This document shows, piece by piece, positions 12,101 to 27,500 of a stretch of 64,000 nucleotides of DNA. Positions within the stretch are counted from its first letter, which is position 1, and each line of letters begins with the position of its first letter. The DNA is from Peromyscus leucopus (taxonomy: Eukaryota > Chordata > Mammalia > Rodentia > Cricetidae): assembly GCF_004664715.2 (NCBI RefSeq), contig NC_051063.1, positions 67,041,518 through 67,105,517 on the forward strand, given 5' to 3'. A program made the position numbers and the translations under genes. The notes below the pieces were generated by a model. That model did no database searches. It was not told the origin of the DNA and worked only from the letters and a program-made list of their open reading frames with translations.

Positions 12101-15100
12101 ATTTCTTAAGAAGAGCCATTTTTTTAAGGTTATATTCAGATTGTGTGCTTTTAGTGCGTTCAATCCTGATGCAGATCTGCCACTTCAGAGAATAGGTTAT
12201 CTATTCAAAGTATGATCAGAACACACACTGCAATTTGAAGCAATCATGAAACAGTAAATAAACAAAACGTTTGAAAATCCAAAAGAACATGTGCTAAACA
12301 TCTCCACATAAATGAGTTGGTTTTAACCACAAAAAAACAACTGAGGGATCCCCACCTGGCAGCCATCCCAGCGGCTCCACCACAGGAACAAAGACTTAAC
12401 AGCTCACCCTCCAGGGAAATGAGGCCAAATGCCTCACACCCCCAGGACCTGAGTTATAGGCAGCTGTGAGATGCCTAGTATGGGTGCTGGGAACCCAACT
12501 CTCACCTTCTGCAGAGCAGTACACACACAATCACTAAGCCAGCTCTTCAGCCCTGAAAACACAGGCTTCTAAATAACATTTAGAATATACGAACATCTCC
12601 CCGCAAGTCTTTATGCATAGTGAGAACAAAGGCCAGAAAATTCCAATTTGGTCAAAGTTAAAGCATTTTAAAACAACAACAATAACAAAAACCACTATTA
12701 AAAATAGACAATATATGTCAATAAATAAATACCATGCAAACAGATTTGACATTAAAACTCTAATGTATCAGTGGCAGAATTGAAAAGCTGGATTTTTTTT
12801 AAGTATACTATTTGAAAACAAGATTTACATACCCAGTACTATTCAGTATTTCCAGAATTTGTTTGCTGAATCCACATTTTGCTTCCTAAATTATATATAT
12901 AAAAAAAAGTATATTGTACATTTTTTTCACAGACTCAGTAAGTGTGGCTGCAGCGAATGCTCAGGTCAGCACCCCAGCCACTGTGGTTACCCAGCTCCCA
13001 TGCTTCTTCCATTCACTCTGAAGTACTGGCCCAGGTAGACATCATCTCAAACAACTTACAGACTGACCCTGGCTTTAACCTTATAAGATGAGGGACACGA
13101 CACATAGCAGCTGAAAATCCTTGAGGTCAGAAGTTCCCCTCAGTCAAACCCAGATCATCTACACAGACTCACCTGGCTCTTTCCTTGCGTTATGTAAGGT
13201 GATAGGACATAGTCAAGCCAGTGTCAAGAACTAAACTAATTGTTTTCAGATCCCATGGACCTTTAGTCACACCTTTTATACTTCTCTTTGCAATGTGGCA
13301 TCAGCTCATTTGAAGTGATTGAAATCTTATGCTTTATTTCAGGCCACAGATTCCCCAAGCCCCAGCTATCTTGGGAAAGAAGCCTGACAATACAGAACAT
13401 CTTAAAAGCTCCCAGGACACCATTTCCAAGAAATGCAAGTTCTTCCTGGACAGCCACAAGAAATGTGGAGAACCAAAGTCAGCTTTCAAAATAATGAGCA
13501 AAAGAGTGCCAAAACAATGGAGCAAAAGACTGCCACTTAATCACTACTGTAAGTTATTAACATCATGTTTATTTTTAATAAGTGCACTGTCCCAGTCACC
13601 AAGTTTATGTCCTAACACAGTGCTACCAACATGCTAAAATTGCATTGTCTTATTATTACTTCCATCACACTAGTTACATTAACTAGTTAGTTGTTTTAAC
13701 TAATGGGCTTCACTGTGTTGGTACCACAGCAACCCTTACAGCAACCTAACATTAAAACAGTCCTACGGCATCCTTAGGTCCGTTCACAAAAAGGCAAAGG
13801 GAGGCAAAGGCCTCTTGTGGCATCACCTGCCCAGGGTGGCTCATCCAGAACCTGGACAGACCCTCACTCCACCACCTCACCCTTCTGAGCTTTAGTCTCC
13901 TTATCCTGAAAGGAAAGCAAACTGCATAGCTTTGCCTGCCTAAAGCTGAACAGCTGAAACTCAACTGTTAAAACTGTAAAATTCGAGAGAAGTGACAGGA
14001 CTAGCTTTTCAAAATTACCAGTCTAATCCCAATCCAGAAGAGAATAAGCTCTTCGCCACTGATGAGTGCAAGGGGAACTATCAAACTAATGAAAACAGTA
14101 TGTACTTTCATCAAGCACAAGAACCATCGTATTACAAATGAGAACTGTGGTAGTGTTACTCACTTTATCAACCAGGTACCACAGAGCCCAAGGGCCACTG
14201 TCAGGGTTTATTTCCTACTCTGAGGACCTAAGGACCTAAACCCAAGAAGCTCAGGACTACCAGGAATGTATGAGCGCCCACAGTCCACACTCTCAAACCA
14301 AGGGGACTGGGACAGCAACTGAGAGAATCAGCTAAGTGCTCGCAGTGTTGACCACTTCAGCTGACAAAGTTTGGCAGCAGAAAGCAATGCACCCTGCTGA
14401 GACACTGATGATAAAGTCAAGCGAAATGGAGATTACTTTGTTTGATCTCCATAAGCACCAATTAAGGCCTGGATAACTTCCTGATACCACTACAGCTTCA
14501 TTAGCTAAACTAGAAAAAAAGACTTAACTGTCCCCTTGCTGCAGATGTTAACATCAAAAGAAATTACAAATAAAACCATTTTTGAGTTCCTTACCTGTTT
14601 GTTTCCTTTCATAAAGAGCATCACAGAAGCTTTATTGGTCAGCACTTTGAGCCTGAAGAGAGAAAATTGCTATCAAATGGCTCAGCTCAATTACTACCCA
14701 CCCCTTCTGCTCTGCTTCCTGAGTAGCAGGCGTATCTGAGGGAGAGCAGGATGACAGCTCACAGCTTTGAGTGGTACTCCACAAGCAATGCACTGACACT
14801 TTCCTTTATGTCCTTCTCTCCCTGAGCCACTGTAAACATAACATGGCTTTTTAAGGCAACGAATGTTCCTTCAAGTTGCAATTTAAGCCCATCATCTTGT
14901 AGTACTAAAAAAAATAATAATAACCAATTCAGTAAGGAATTATTCATTGGGGTGGGCGGGCTATATATTGAGCCATCTAGAAGTTCCCAAGATGGATCAG
15001 TGAGCATTTTCCCATCACGATGCTGCATAATGCTCCTCAGCCCAGAGCAGGGCTGCCAGCTGCAAAGGTAAGAAGGCCAATCTGAGCCCTCCAACCATAG

Positions 15101-18100
15101 CTAACTGCTGAAAATAACAGTTTTCATTTGAATTTAATACTTCCTGTTTTATATGCCACCTGTCAACAACTAACACTCTAACTTGCTGTCAGGTATATTA
15201 ATCACCCAAATTTGAAACAAAGTTTAGTTGCAAATCTTTAGGGAAAATCAGTATAGGGACAATGGGTCACATCATTTTCTCTTCACTCTCTTCACACTGT
15301 GGAAGTACCATGGGTCCAAACTTCCTTGTAGAATAAAACTGATGCCAGTCAAGCGACCAGATCACACAGGCCATGACACTATGTTCTCCAGTCACTAAAC
15401 TGTGCTAAAACATCTCCAGTCCAAAACAGAGAGAGCATCCAAGTCTCCAAGACTAGATGCTGAGGAACAACCACCAAGTTATGACCCCAACAGGCAAACC
15501 TAAATGCTTGGTGTCTACTCAGAAAGGTCAACGCAGTAACAAGATTTATAGGCTGTGAAGACACTCAGGGCACATTGCTGTCAGCTTTCTAGTACTTACC
15601 TCTCCTCTAACTTGGGAGTTTTGGGACAAATTGTATCTAGCTCTTCTGATGCTTCCAGCTCCTGAAAGAAGGACATTATTACAACATATACCACCGCCAA
15701 TGTGAAATACTGACAAATGTCTATCAGAAATACTGTGTTCTCCTTAGTAAATCCTTAGGTGCAATAAGAAAAGATGCTTTCAATTTATTATAACACCTTA
15801 GAAAAGTGTGCTCGAAACAAAATGTCTTTATAAAGACTCTAACCTTAATTATGTCAAGTCCTCCTATGAGCTCTCCAGAAACATAGAGCTGAGGATAGGT
15901 GGGCCAATTAGAGTATGTTTTGAGCCCCTGTCGAACTTCCTCATCTGAGAAGATATCAAAACTGCTGAACTGAATATTGTGTTTGTGAAGGATTTCCACC
16001 ATCTGCTTGCTGAAACCTGCAAGAGAACAAGGAAATAAGAGAATTCAGCATCTCTTACATACCACACACTGTATCCAGGGGACAGAAATGCCCACCTTGC
16101 CTGCACAGTGATTGAATCAGCATAACTGGATAGTATAAGAGGAAAATAAATGCTAAAACCCCTCATATGACTTAGAGCTTCACACAACGAGAATTTAACA
16201 TGTATGTTAACATAACTGCAATGAAAAGTGGGCTGTGTATTTATCAAAGCTGCTCTTGAACTGGAGACACCGCACTGGCCGAAGAGCAGAACCCCGAAAG
16301 CCTGGCAAGGCTCCACCCTGACGTGGGACAAAGCCCTCTGTTGCTGGAGGGCTTCTCTGCAGGTTCCCCAAGCCCCGCAGTCCCACAATCCACTTATAAA
16401 ATAATCACTCAGACGCTTATATCACTTATAAACTGTATGGCTGTGACAGGCTTCTTGCTAACTGTTCTTTTATCTTAAATTAACCCATTTTTATAAATCT
16501 ATACCTTGCCACGTGGCTGGTGGCTTACCAGCGTCTTCACATGCTGCTTGTCCTGGTGGTGGCTGCAGTGTCTCTCCCCTCAGCCTTTCGCTTTCCAGAA
16601 TTCTGCTCTCTCCTTGTCCCACCTACTTCCTGCCTGGCAACCTACTTCCTGCCTGGTCACTGGCCATCAGTGTTTTATTTATATAGAGCAATATCCACAG
16701 CAGCCCTCCATGGCCACCTCCCTCCCTCTCCATCAGAGGACTGACCAGAATACCTAGGACAGCTATTTTAACCACAGTGAGCCCCGGGTGTAGTCCTTCC
16801 TACCACTCTACTGAGCCCATCCACACACTTCTGCAGGTGCTTCTCATCTTTACCTCTGAGAAGGATGGATGGGAATCAGAAGTGCTCTCTTTGGGTCTGA
16901 AGTGGGCACAGTACGGTAAATGTTGAAGTCATCTTTGCTGGTACATATGAACTGTCTATAGACTGACACCATTCCTTCTCAGCTTATGTTACAACCTGAC
17001 AGATGTAACCTAAGTATCCTAAGACTATTTACATTCCCTACAGTGTGTAGTATGATTTTTTTTCTACACTATAGTGACAAATTTATGTCCCAGGAGTTTA
17101 TTAGACTTTGGTGAAACGTTCACAATGAAGAAGGGTGTGAATATGACTCTTATCAACCTGAAGAAAGGCTGTAAGTAAGCATCAGTGTTAAGATGCTTTC
17201 AGTCCAGGCTAAAAAAAAGGGTTACTCTTCTTTCTAGATGCTAATTCTTATCAATTACATCTCCAAGTCTGAAGCACCTTCTTCTTCCTCACTTCACCAT
17301 TCTCTGAAACATATTCTTTAATTCACTGGAACACAACCTATTCTTCCAATTAAAAATTCCTCAAGGATTTCCTCACATCAGCAATTATTTTCAAATAAAA
17401 TCAAATCATAAAATCCAACATAATATTAACTGCAATGGTTTTACCTGACGTCACCCAAAGTGCATTTACTATTAAAAGCACAGATCTAGAGCTGAGCCCC
17501 AGCTGCTTCCCGGCTCTGCAGTCTGCTGAGATGAAGCACCAGGATGAGTGTGCAGCACATAAGCTGCTTTTCCTACAACTCAAGTGTGGTGTTCATGCAC
17601 AGCCTGAAGTCAAACACTGTTTCTGAATGTTTGCACTCATCTGGGAGTTCATTAGTAAACAGCTAACGGCTGACTGCTGATGGTTATTCTGCTCCCAATA
17701 TATTAGCTCGTTTCTACTGTAACTGGCTGAGGAAAGGCTTTATTTTGGCTTTAGGCAATTACATGCAGACTAGAAAGATTGATTGGTAGGGTTTCATTTT
17801 TAAGGGTTAAAGTGGCAGATTGGAAATGTTATGCTTAAGGATAAAGTAGTAATAGGGCTTTATTCTAATAACAAAATATTTATACACTCTTGAAGAAAAA
17901 AATGCATGCATGCAATAGAAGCACTTAAAAGTTAAAAAAAAAAAAACTCATTTACCACAAAATCACCATTTCTATCTGCAGTCATTTCCACTCATGACAT
18001 GAGTAATAAGCCTAACTGCCACATTTAATAACTACCTAAAATAGACCCTTAAGAGGATTTCTGCACTTGTGCCTTGCATGTGACTCTCACTGTTGAAGCT

Positions 18101-19080
18101 CCTATAGCCAAACACCTACCAGCTTTAGCTGCAATAGCTACAAGAGTCCCCCAATAACCTCATTACCACACTGAAGGACCTCAATGCTTCAGGAAACTTC
18201 CTCAAAGGTAAGCAAGCTCTCTTCCTATCCTCATGAGAAACCAGAAGAGAGAAAGGCAGGTCTGTGGCCTGAGACCTTCTCAATCCCGGCTTTTAAGTCA
18301 CCATAAATTCTACAGATGGAGCCTAAAAGTACAGCAGAAGGTAGAGCCGGGGCCTATACTAGTTCTAGGACAAACAGGCTCTCCCTCTCTCCTAGATATA
18401 CACTGTAAATGTTATTCAAGTTTTCTGGTAACACAAAGCAAGGTCAGGGCTACCATTCCAATGCAAGTGTAGCTCTCCTCCACTACAGATGCTGACCAGG
18501 GGCAAAGCAGTGCTGACGGCAGAGCCCTCGAAAGAGCACTCTGCTACATGAGAGAAGCCTCCCGAGCTCACAGAGACCAACTGCTGTCAGGAAGGCCTAG
18601 TCTACTCTCTTCACTGACTGTAAATATGGAGCACAAACAGTTCTACACCAAGCAGACTCAGAAAGCAAGACCAGAAGGGAAGCCGCACATGAAGAAGACA
18701 CATAACAAGAAAGCAAAAGATCAGGCAAGAGAAACTACTAGAACTGTTAGAAGAGTTACGAAGATGGCATCCAAACAGAAAAAAACTGCAGTTTAAAACC
18801 TTATGCATCTAACAATCTCTTTACCTTTTTTCTTTCATTATCTAAATATCTATAAAATCTCGTTTTCAGATTGCTCTAAAATGTTTAAATCTTTTTATTC
18901 TATTTGTAGTCTAAATGTCACAACATAAAAACTCAAGAAATAGGTCATAAATTCGGTTTAGTGAAATAAAAGACTAATTCTAGATAAGTCAAATTCAGAA
19001 AGACAACACATTTTCCCTTGTGTGCAGAAACTAGATTTAAAATTTTGTGTCCATTTGTGTATGTGTACACACACCTGTGA

Positions 19081-19112
<32 letters not shown>

Positions 19113-20927
19113 GTATGTGTGTGTGTGTGTCACAGTACTGGAAAGGGAAGGGGGGAGGGAAGGAGGAACTCTAAGTGGGTGGGAAAGAGAGGGATGAAGT
19201 ACAAGCAACATGAAAACCTGCAAGGAACTAACGAAGGAGAACCAGCTGGAACTTAAGATAGTGTGGGGGAGGGGAAAAGATGATATCACAGTCTAATGTA
19301 TGCTAACCTAAAAGTTAATTTTTTAAAATGACTATTTCTATATTTGCCACTAATATGTTTGAAAAATTAGACAGCCACTGTACTGAAAGGCCTTCCAAGA
19401 CTAACCCCACCCAACACCTGCAGAGCAGCTGAAAGCCAAGGTGGTACCTGACTTGTACCCAGTTCTTGATCAGGGCCAACTTCAGTGCAGGGCTGAAACA
19501 CAGCAAGTGACACAAAGCCCCTTCTCTGCTGCCTGGCAACACTTTCCCAGTCAATTTTGCCTCCTGCCAATTTCACTAGGTTACTAGAAAAGATTAAGAG
19601 AGTGCTACTGTTGGATTTCAAAAAAGAACAGGGTATTGGATTGACTCTGGGTTTGTATGTATAACTTGCCATACAGGCTTGTACACGTTTTACAGGCCTT
19701 TTTACTGTCCTTCCAACTAGAATGAAGGTAAGTCCTTAACTAGACTACACTAAGCACCAGAGAGGGCAACAGTTGCAACCTCCATTAAAAATAAAGTAAC
19801 AAGAGAGCACTGTGAAGACGGCCTGTTTCATGTCATTGCTTAACTGGGAAATCTTTCAGGCAGAAGTAAGAGAGAAAGGGATCACTTCTTCATCTTTTTA
19901 ATACAACTTAGCACGATGCTTTACTGTTAGAAGTAAACTGCCTCCTGACCACAGAGGAAGCGTTTAACCTGAACACCCTCAGAATGGCAGCATGGCTCTT
20001 TCCGGTCACACTGGACACTCAGTAATGCTATCAACAGCATACCCAACTTTACTGCTACCTATCTTAATAAATCCCCTCCAGTGCAGTTGAAACAAATATC
20101 CTTAGAGTCTCAACAGAATCATCAAAAGGCATTAAAAACTCAATTATGCAGCATAATGTTGTCGTAGGCACAGTAAAAAGAAAACAACATAAGCTCAATA
20201 CCAGAGGGGTCAAATAATTACCAAACTTATTTAAGGGTAAAATTACAAGCATCCTCACGTACAGAAAGTACGTGACTATAAACCAAGACTCAATGATCTT
20301 TAATCTACTAGCAGCTATCAACCAGAAGTGACAGCAGCAGGTGAAAAATGCCATCAGGCAAGCTCAAGAAAGAAAGAAAGCAAGAGGACACAGGGCGGAC
20401 ACAGGCCCTAATGAAAGCCCTCAAGCTTTTAAATTACTAAATCTCAACCAAAAGATGAGAAGGAGACCAGCAAGACAACTGTTCACAGCGAACTGCACAG
20501 CCAGAGACGCCCAGGAGTGAGGGTGCTCCCTGCACAGCCATCAGGACTGCAGGTGTGTCCCAGCATGGACATACCAAGCCAAGCGTCCAGTCAACAACTG
20601 TGCCTCCTGCTCCCGGAGGAAGGAGACAGGACTATGACTGGGACTTGACAGCCTAGCAGGTTCCACACACGGGGCCTCAAAGTGGACAAAGTGACAGTGG
20701 AAACAACACCAATGCCCTCCTCTGGCATGCACACACAATCACAAAGACAGACCAACAGACAAATAATTAATTATCTTAAAAGGGCTGCAGAGATGACCCA
20801 GGGGTTGAGAGTGCTTCTTGTTCTTACAGAGAGTTTCATTCTCGGCACCCATTCACAACCACCTCTACTTGCAGCTCTAAACAATCCAACTTCTTCTGGC
20901 CTCTTTTGGCCTACATGCTATGCTCAC

Positions 20928-20958
<31 letters not shown>

Positions 20959-21459
20959 CATACACACACATACACACACACACACACACACACTTCATGC
21001 CTGCACGCTCTCACATGAATCTTAAAAAAAACCTTATACAGGTCAAAGACCCATTAACAAGCCGGGAAGTGGTGGCACACACCTTTAATCCCAGCACTTA
21101 GGAGGCAGAACCAGGCAGATCTCTGTGAGTTCAAGGCCAGCCTGGGCTACAGAGCGAAATCCAGGACAGGCACCAAAACTACACAGAGAAACCCTGTCTC
21201 AAAAAAAAAAAAAAAAAAACAAAACCATTAACAGAGTTAGCAATATAACAGACAGCTGGCCTAATGCCTCCCAGCTCTGCCACCAGGTGAACAAGCTACC
21301 TTCATAGCTGAGAACTCAGATATGAAACACAGAAAGCTTGAACCTGGTGATTTCCAAAGAAGATGCCCCCTCAGACTCCTGTGTCCTCCAACTATATAGT
21401 ACACACTGACAGCTACCCCTGACTTGCATGATGACACCGGGAAATGTGACCCGCCTAAC

Positions 21460-21508
<49 letters not shown>

Positions 21509-24500
21509 CATCCACTCAGGCAGGAACTCTGTTCCCATCATTAGGATCAGCTTCTTACCACAGCGTGGTTCTTGAGGTGTTCCCTTCATGAACAGCATGC
21601 AGGGGGCAGCGTGAGTCAACTTTTTCAGGCGAAGGTTGAGATCTTCTTTAAGATGCTCATTAGCACTAGGAGGAAAGGATCCACTAGACACGTGTCGCTG
21701 GACTTTTTTGGTCAACTCTGGGGCATGTGCACCATCTAACCGGTCGACTTTCTGAGAATTCTGAAGTTTGAAATGTCATTTAGAATAAAGTGGCATTCCT
21801 TCACCATTATCTATATTTTAAGACTCCAAGGTTATAGGAAATACATAGCTCTAGCCAACTTTTAAAGGCATCCCTGTTGTTATTGAAGTGAAAGAGTCTG
21901 ATTAGCAATTGCTTGTACTACTTCTCACTTAGAAACACTCATTTTGGAGCATGTTTGGTAAGCACTGACATCTCAAAGCAAGACCAGCTTGAATGGACCT
22001 ACTGAACACAAATGAAGTTTTGGAGAGCTGTGTAATACCCATGGGTGCCCTGAAGCAAAGATTTACACTCACTTCCCAAGGAGTCATTAATCACCTAGAA
22101 CCAGCTAGATGCCTCCTCACATCCAGGCACATGGCCTCAATAACCCACTTCAAACCTGGGTCAGGGAGTACTAAGTCAGCAGGAGGAGTCGGGATTCTGG
22201 TCAGAAGGTTCCAGGTCTAGCTGAGAACTGCCTACTGCTCATGGCAAGCAACAAGCATGGTCCTCATCAGTGCAAAAAGAGAGTACCAGAAAAAGGTACA
22301 AGGCCAGGAACAACCAAAGAGATCAGAAAAGGATAAAAGAATCAGAACATACAGTCCCAGGAGCCATTTGGATGGACCATCTCTGATGCCTCTTTCATCC
22401 TTACCTTGAAGAACAGGAAGGTGGGAACAGAACTAATTTCATATTTTTCAGAAACTTCAGGAACAGCTTCGGCTTCCAGCTTTAAAATAAAAGAATCCAA
22501 GCTTCATTATTACTGGTCCTTTCTCTACTTTGCTATGTAAATCAGTTTCACATGCACTGTCCCTTCAAGTTCATGGTATTTTAAGACTATAGGACAAAAG
22601 TTTATGACACATTTACATTTAAATGAGACTCACTGGGCTGGCATGTCATCCACGGAGTCTGCAGTGTCAAAACAGGTTCAGAGGTTTTTATTTTGTTGCA
22701 CATTTCAAAAGATGCCTGGAGGCTGTGAATAAAATTTTTGGTGCACTAGTGACCTAGTAAATTTTCAATCATATGCAGCTACTACTATATTGAAATCCAT
22801 AAATCACTGACCCCAGTTATGTCATGATTACAGTGCTTATTTTCTGCCCACAGCAATTCTTGCTGTTTGCTCTATTGACTAATTTCAAGAGGCAGTACAT
22901 CATGACTGACAGTTGCAGCTTTCTGCAAATTATGAAGCAAAAAGGAGTATTTCTTCAATAAACTATTGATGTCTGATAAATTTTACTTTTAACCCCTGCA
23001 TGGCTGCTGGACACTAAGCAAACAGCCTGCTTGGTTACTTGCTCTCCAGTCTATTCAAACATGTAAACTCATTTTGACTAAGATGACTGTATTTGGTCTG
23101 ATCATTTCCTTGGGGCACCTCATCAAACAATGTATGATGTGGTATCTGGCACATGGGTTTCAAAAAGATTTAGAAACTCAGTTTCTAGATAATTAGACCA
23201 CAATTACTATAAGCTATTTACGTAGGTCTTTATAAATATGCTTTGAGGAAAAACCAAGATATATTATATTTTTCTCTCATAGGACTGTCAATTTAATATA
23301 AACTTTTTGAAACCAATAAAAACCTGTATTCACATTATACCTATAGGAAATAAAATTTATTGATAAATTATATTGTTAAATTGTTTAAAATATATATTCT
23401 GAATTTCTCCAAGAGTGAAAGATTTCCACTGGGCTTAAAATGTGATTTTCACCTCTGCTGTCCCCAGTCAGGCTACCTGTGCTGACATGATGCCTGGCCT
23501 GTAGAGGCACTGTTCAGCCTACATGGTCTCCTGTTGGCTGCCTGCCTGCCTCCCATTTTCACAGGCTTTATACAGATACTGTCAGCACCTTCTGCAACAA
23601 TGTTTTTAATTGTTTCCATTTTTCAAATGTACTTAATGATAAGGTTTTCTACCTTCAATTAGCACCAGTTGTCCTCTCATGTGATAAAAGAGCAAAAAGA
23701 GAAAGCAGCCTGACATAAAGGTTTAGAACAAACTGTAGTTAGAAACGCGTGTGCTATTCCATACTCAGACCAATGGTGCCGGTAAAAGCTGGGCTTTCAA
23801 AAGCATGCCCACAATGTCACCCAGCAACTCACTCTTTTCTTTAACTCTCTGACGAGCTGAGTGTCACTCAGAAAGAGACCTTACCTCCAGTGCACCTGAG
23901 CAACATTAAAAGGACACATGTTCTTGGACCAGAACAGACAGCACCCTAACTGTTAACACATGACTACAGATGTTAACTAGATCTCTGCTGCCATTCCTGC
24001 CTGAGGATCACTACAAGTGCCTCCCTCAAACCAGCTTCTAGAAGACTAGCTCTTCCTCACAGAGGCCATGGGAAGAGACAAACCACAGAAGAGGGGACAG
24101 GATTTCCACTAAAGCCACAACAGTTCTCCAAAACATTAGCACCATTTGACGGCCTAACACCTCTGTAGAGCTGGGGTAGAGGCTCCCTGGATTTGTCTAG
24201 CATGCCTGTAGCCCTGGGTACAATCCCCAGCACTATAGAAAGAAATCTTTGCAGCACTCAAAATCCTTTGAAAATATGGTCCTAATATCGTGTAATGGTC
24301 TTAATAATGAAAATAGAAAATATTTTTAAATGCCTGCATATATAAGAGCTCAAAGCTACCTTTCATGAACAGCCAGCTCCATACCATGAGCCCTTCTACA
24401 GACTAGATGAATAGGCTTGATAACCAGTAGACCATCATTAGTGGGCATGCCTATAAAGATGTTTCACCTGAGAGACAGGCTGAATAAGGAAGACTCACTT

Positions 24501-27500
24501 GTCCTCAAAATGTGAGAGCATCACCCAAAGGAGTAAGGCCTCAACAGACAAAGACAACAAAGAAGTGGTGAGTTCACTCTCCTGTTAGGCTGGAACACCC
24601 ATCTCCTCCCTGGAATAAGAGACCCACGTTATTGAGCCTTTGTGCTCCCGCCACTAAAGCTCAAGCTTTACACTATCAGTTCTTTGGCTCTCAGGCCTCT
24701 GGCACAGACTGCACAGCACCAACCCTGCTTCTCCAGCCTGAAAAGGCTTCTAAAGTTCTGTGGTGAGGTGAGCCAATTCCTATAACAAATCTCCTTACTT
24801 ATATGCATCTCCATGTCCCACTGGCTCATTCTCTTGACAACTCTGGCTAATGTAAAAGGTAACTTGGATGACATATGTTCAAATATAGAGAAATGGTACA
24901 GCTCAGAAATGAAGTTGAACTATAAAATCTGTGCTGTCCTTATGCCACATGTAGCTTCCTACTACTACAGTCACAAGCAAGAATGCACTTTAGGGATTAG
25001 ATTTACCCAGACTGCATCTTCACAAAGATGCCTATGGTGGGAACCTCTTGCTCACTACCTGCAAGAAGGTCTGCAGAGCCTTCCCATGGTGTTCCAGATA
25101 GAGGGTCCTCATTCTTTTGGGGGAATATGAAATAAGGGTTCCCTATGAAGCCTTGGCTGGCCTAGAACCTGCTATGTAGAACAGGATGGCCTCAAACTCA
25201 GAGGTCCACCTGCCTCTGCTTGAATGCTGGGATTAAAGATGTATGTCACCATGCCCAACAGGGTCCTCATTCTTCTACTTCAGTTTAGCAGGTCACTGCC
25301 ACAGAAATGGCTCACAGCTGAGTTACTCTAAGCTAGATAATGCCTGGTGTTTTGTGCACTAATTCGTTTACTCCTGGCAATAACCAGCACTGTCATCTCA
25401 ATCATTTTATACAAAGCAATTGTACAGGTATCTGAAAACTAAGCAGCATGAACTCTGTCTTTAAGACACTTGCCTATGTCAGAGCAGGAATCAATCAGAT
25501 ATTAAGGAACCTATTTTTCCTTTAAGATTTATGCATTTTTGTCATATGTGTATGAGTGTTTGCCTGAAAATATATGAGCAACATGTGCATGGCTGGTGCC
25601 CACAGAGGTTAGAGAAGGTAGTCATATGCCCTGGCATATGAGTTATAGGCAGTTAAAAGCCACCATGTGGGTACTGGGAACTGAAACCAGGTCCCTGGCA
25701 AGAGTATACAGTGCTCTTACCTGCTGAGCCACCTCTCCATCCCTGAAGACTCTGACAATAGGCCTCAATGTAACTTAGTAGTAGAGCACTTGCCCACCAT
25801 AAATGTGAGGTCCTGAGTACAGTCCCCAACACTACAAGGATGGTGAGAGGCTACAAAACACAGCAATTTACCTTTGTAACTCCTCCATACCTTTGACTCT
25901 CAAACACAGCAGTCACTATAACAGTGGTTCTAAACCTTCTTAATGCTGTGACCCTTTAATATTCATGTTGTGGTGACCCCCCAATCCTAAAATTATTTTC
26001 GTTTCTACTTCATAACTCTAATTTTGCTACTGTTATGAATCATAATGTAAGTATCTGTTTTCCGATGGTCTTAGGTGATCCCTGGAAAAGGGTTGTTCAA
26101 CCCCCAAGTTGAGAACCACTGCACTCTACAATGAAACAATACTGACTAGAGCACCATCATAAAACTCTTCCCTAAACAGCTGACTCTAATCTCTAAAAGA
26201 GTTTATACTGAAGAGGCATGGTTAGTAATGGTCAGTGTTAACTAACTCTCATCTTGATCAAAGTTCCACATACCTCAAAGACTGGTCTCTGGGAATGACT
26301 GTGGGGAGACTATCCAATTTAACTTGATGGCACTTAGGTGGGAAGGCCCGTTCAATGTGGGTGGCACCACTCCATAGGCAGGAGAATCCTAGGCTATGTA
26401 AGTGGACAAGGGAGCCAAGTATGAGCGTGCATCATTCTTGTTCTATTTCTGAATAGGAAGGTAATGTGAGCTGCTGCCTCAAGCTTCTACAGCTGACTTC
26501 CCTGCCACAATGGACCTGGAATTATGAGCTAAATAAACTTTTCTCTCAAGTTGTTTTTGTCAGAGTATTTTATCACAGCAATAGGAAAGCAACTATGACA
26601 CATGGCAAGTGAGAAATGTAGAAGGGGAGGACAGATTTTCTACAAACTGGAGCTGATTTTTTTCCCAAAGCATTCAATCTTTTCATCATTGACAAAGCCT
26701 TAGATAGACCTTCCTCCTTCCTACTTTCTCTCCCTTCCAAATATCATATTCTGAAAGATTCTATCAAATAATTAATTGATAAATGTTTTTCCTACTAGAA
26801 TGGTATCACAAGCCTGTAAACTCAACAGCTGGAGGCTAAAGCAGAAGATCATGAATTCATCTGTCTGTCCACCCGTCCATCCCCATTCACATGCACAGAT
26901 CAATCAAGCATACTTCCATTTTAGCTAGAGAACAACTCTATATTTTGAAAAGAAAAACTACTTAATATTTTAATCAGCTATTTCACTCTATTCTGAATAA
27001 GCTTGAATTTTTTTGTAAGGCATTTAGCAAAGGAAGTAACTCATGTATTTCCTCAAAGTTCTTAGATGTGAAAACCTACAGAGGGACCCAAGTTTCAGGA
27101 TCCAACTGGATGTGGCAACAATTGAGACAGGGAAAGACATAGCCCATCATAAAGGTAACACCAGTGCACCTTACAGCCACATCACAAGTCAGGGAACAAG
27201 GGACTCGCAGGGATGAATGTGAAAGCCTTGCCTCTCAGCTTTCAGTGGGAACAAGCTTCACAACTGACTAGAAATATGTGGCTAATTTCTCTGAGCTGGT
27301 ATATTATCATTTAGAAAACTAAGTCCCTGGTAGTTAGTCCATTTAAACACCTTATTCAAGGTCACCTAAGGCTAGGGGTGTAGCTCAGTTGGTAGAGTGC
27401 TGGCCTAACATACAGGAAGCCCTGGGTTGACCCCCAGCACCATATAACCAGGGCATGATGGCACCCACTACAATCCCATCACTCATGAGACAGAGGCAGA

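Noticed and set aside
15864..16388. 174-codon minus-strand frame overlapping exon 5
   Set aside because: It is a different frame from the real exon 5 and continues into intron 4; the exon frame matching glutaredoxin ends at the splice acceptor.
18548..18796. Lys/Arg-rich plus-strand frame in intron 4, suspected ribosomal-protein retrocopy
   Set aside because: No match to any ribosomal or HMG protein I know, no poly(A) tail and no target duplication seen.
20928..20997. Regular short repeats, considered as an array with spacers
   Set aside because: Simple (CAGA)n/(CA)n from a SINE tail; nothing in the window resembles a CRISPR array, and the DNA is mammalian.
27369..27440. tRNA-Ala-like sequence, considered as a tRNA gene
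   Set aside because: It is the head of a B4 SINE, continues into a B1 half and has a damaged B box.
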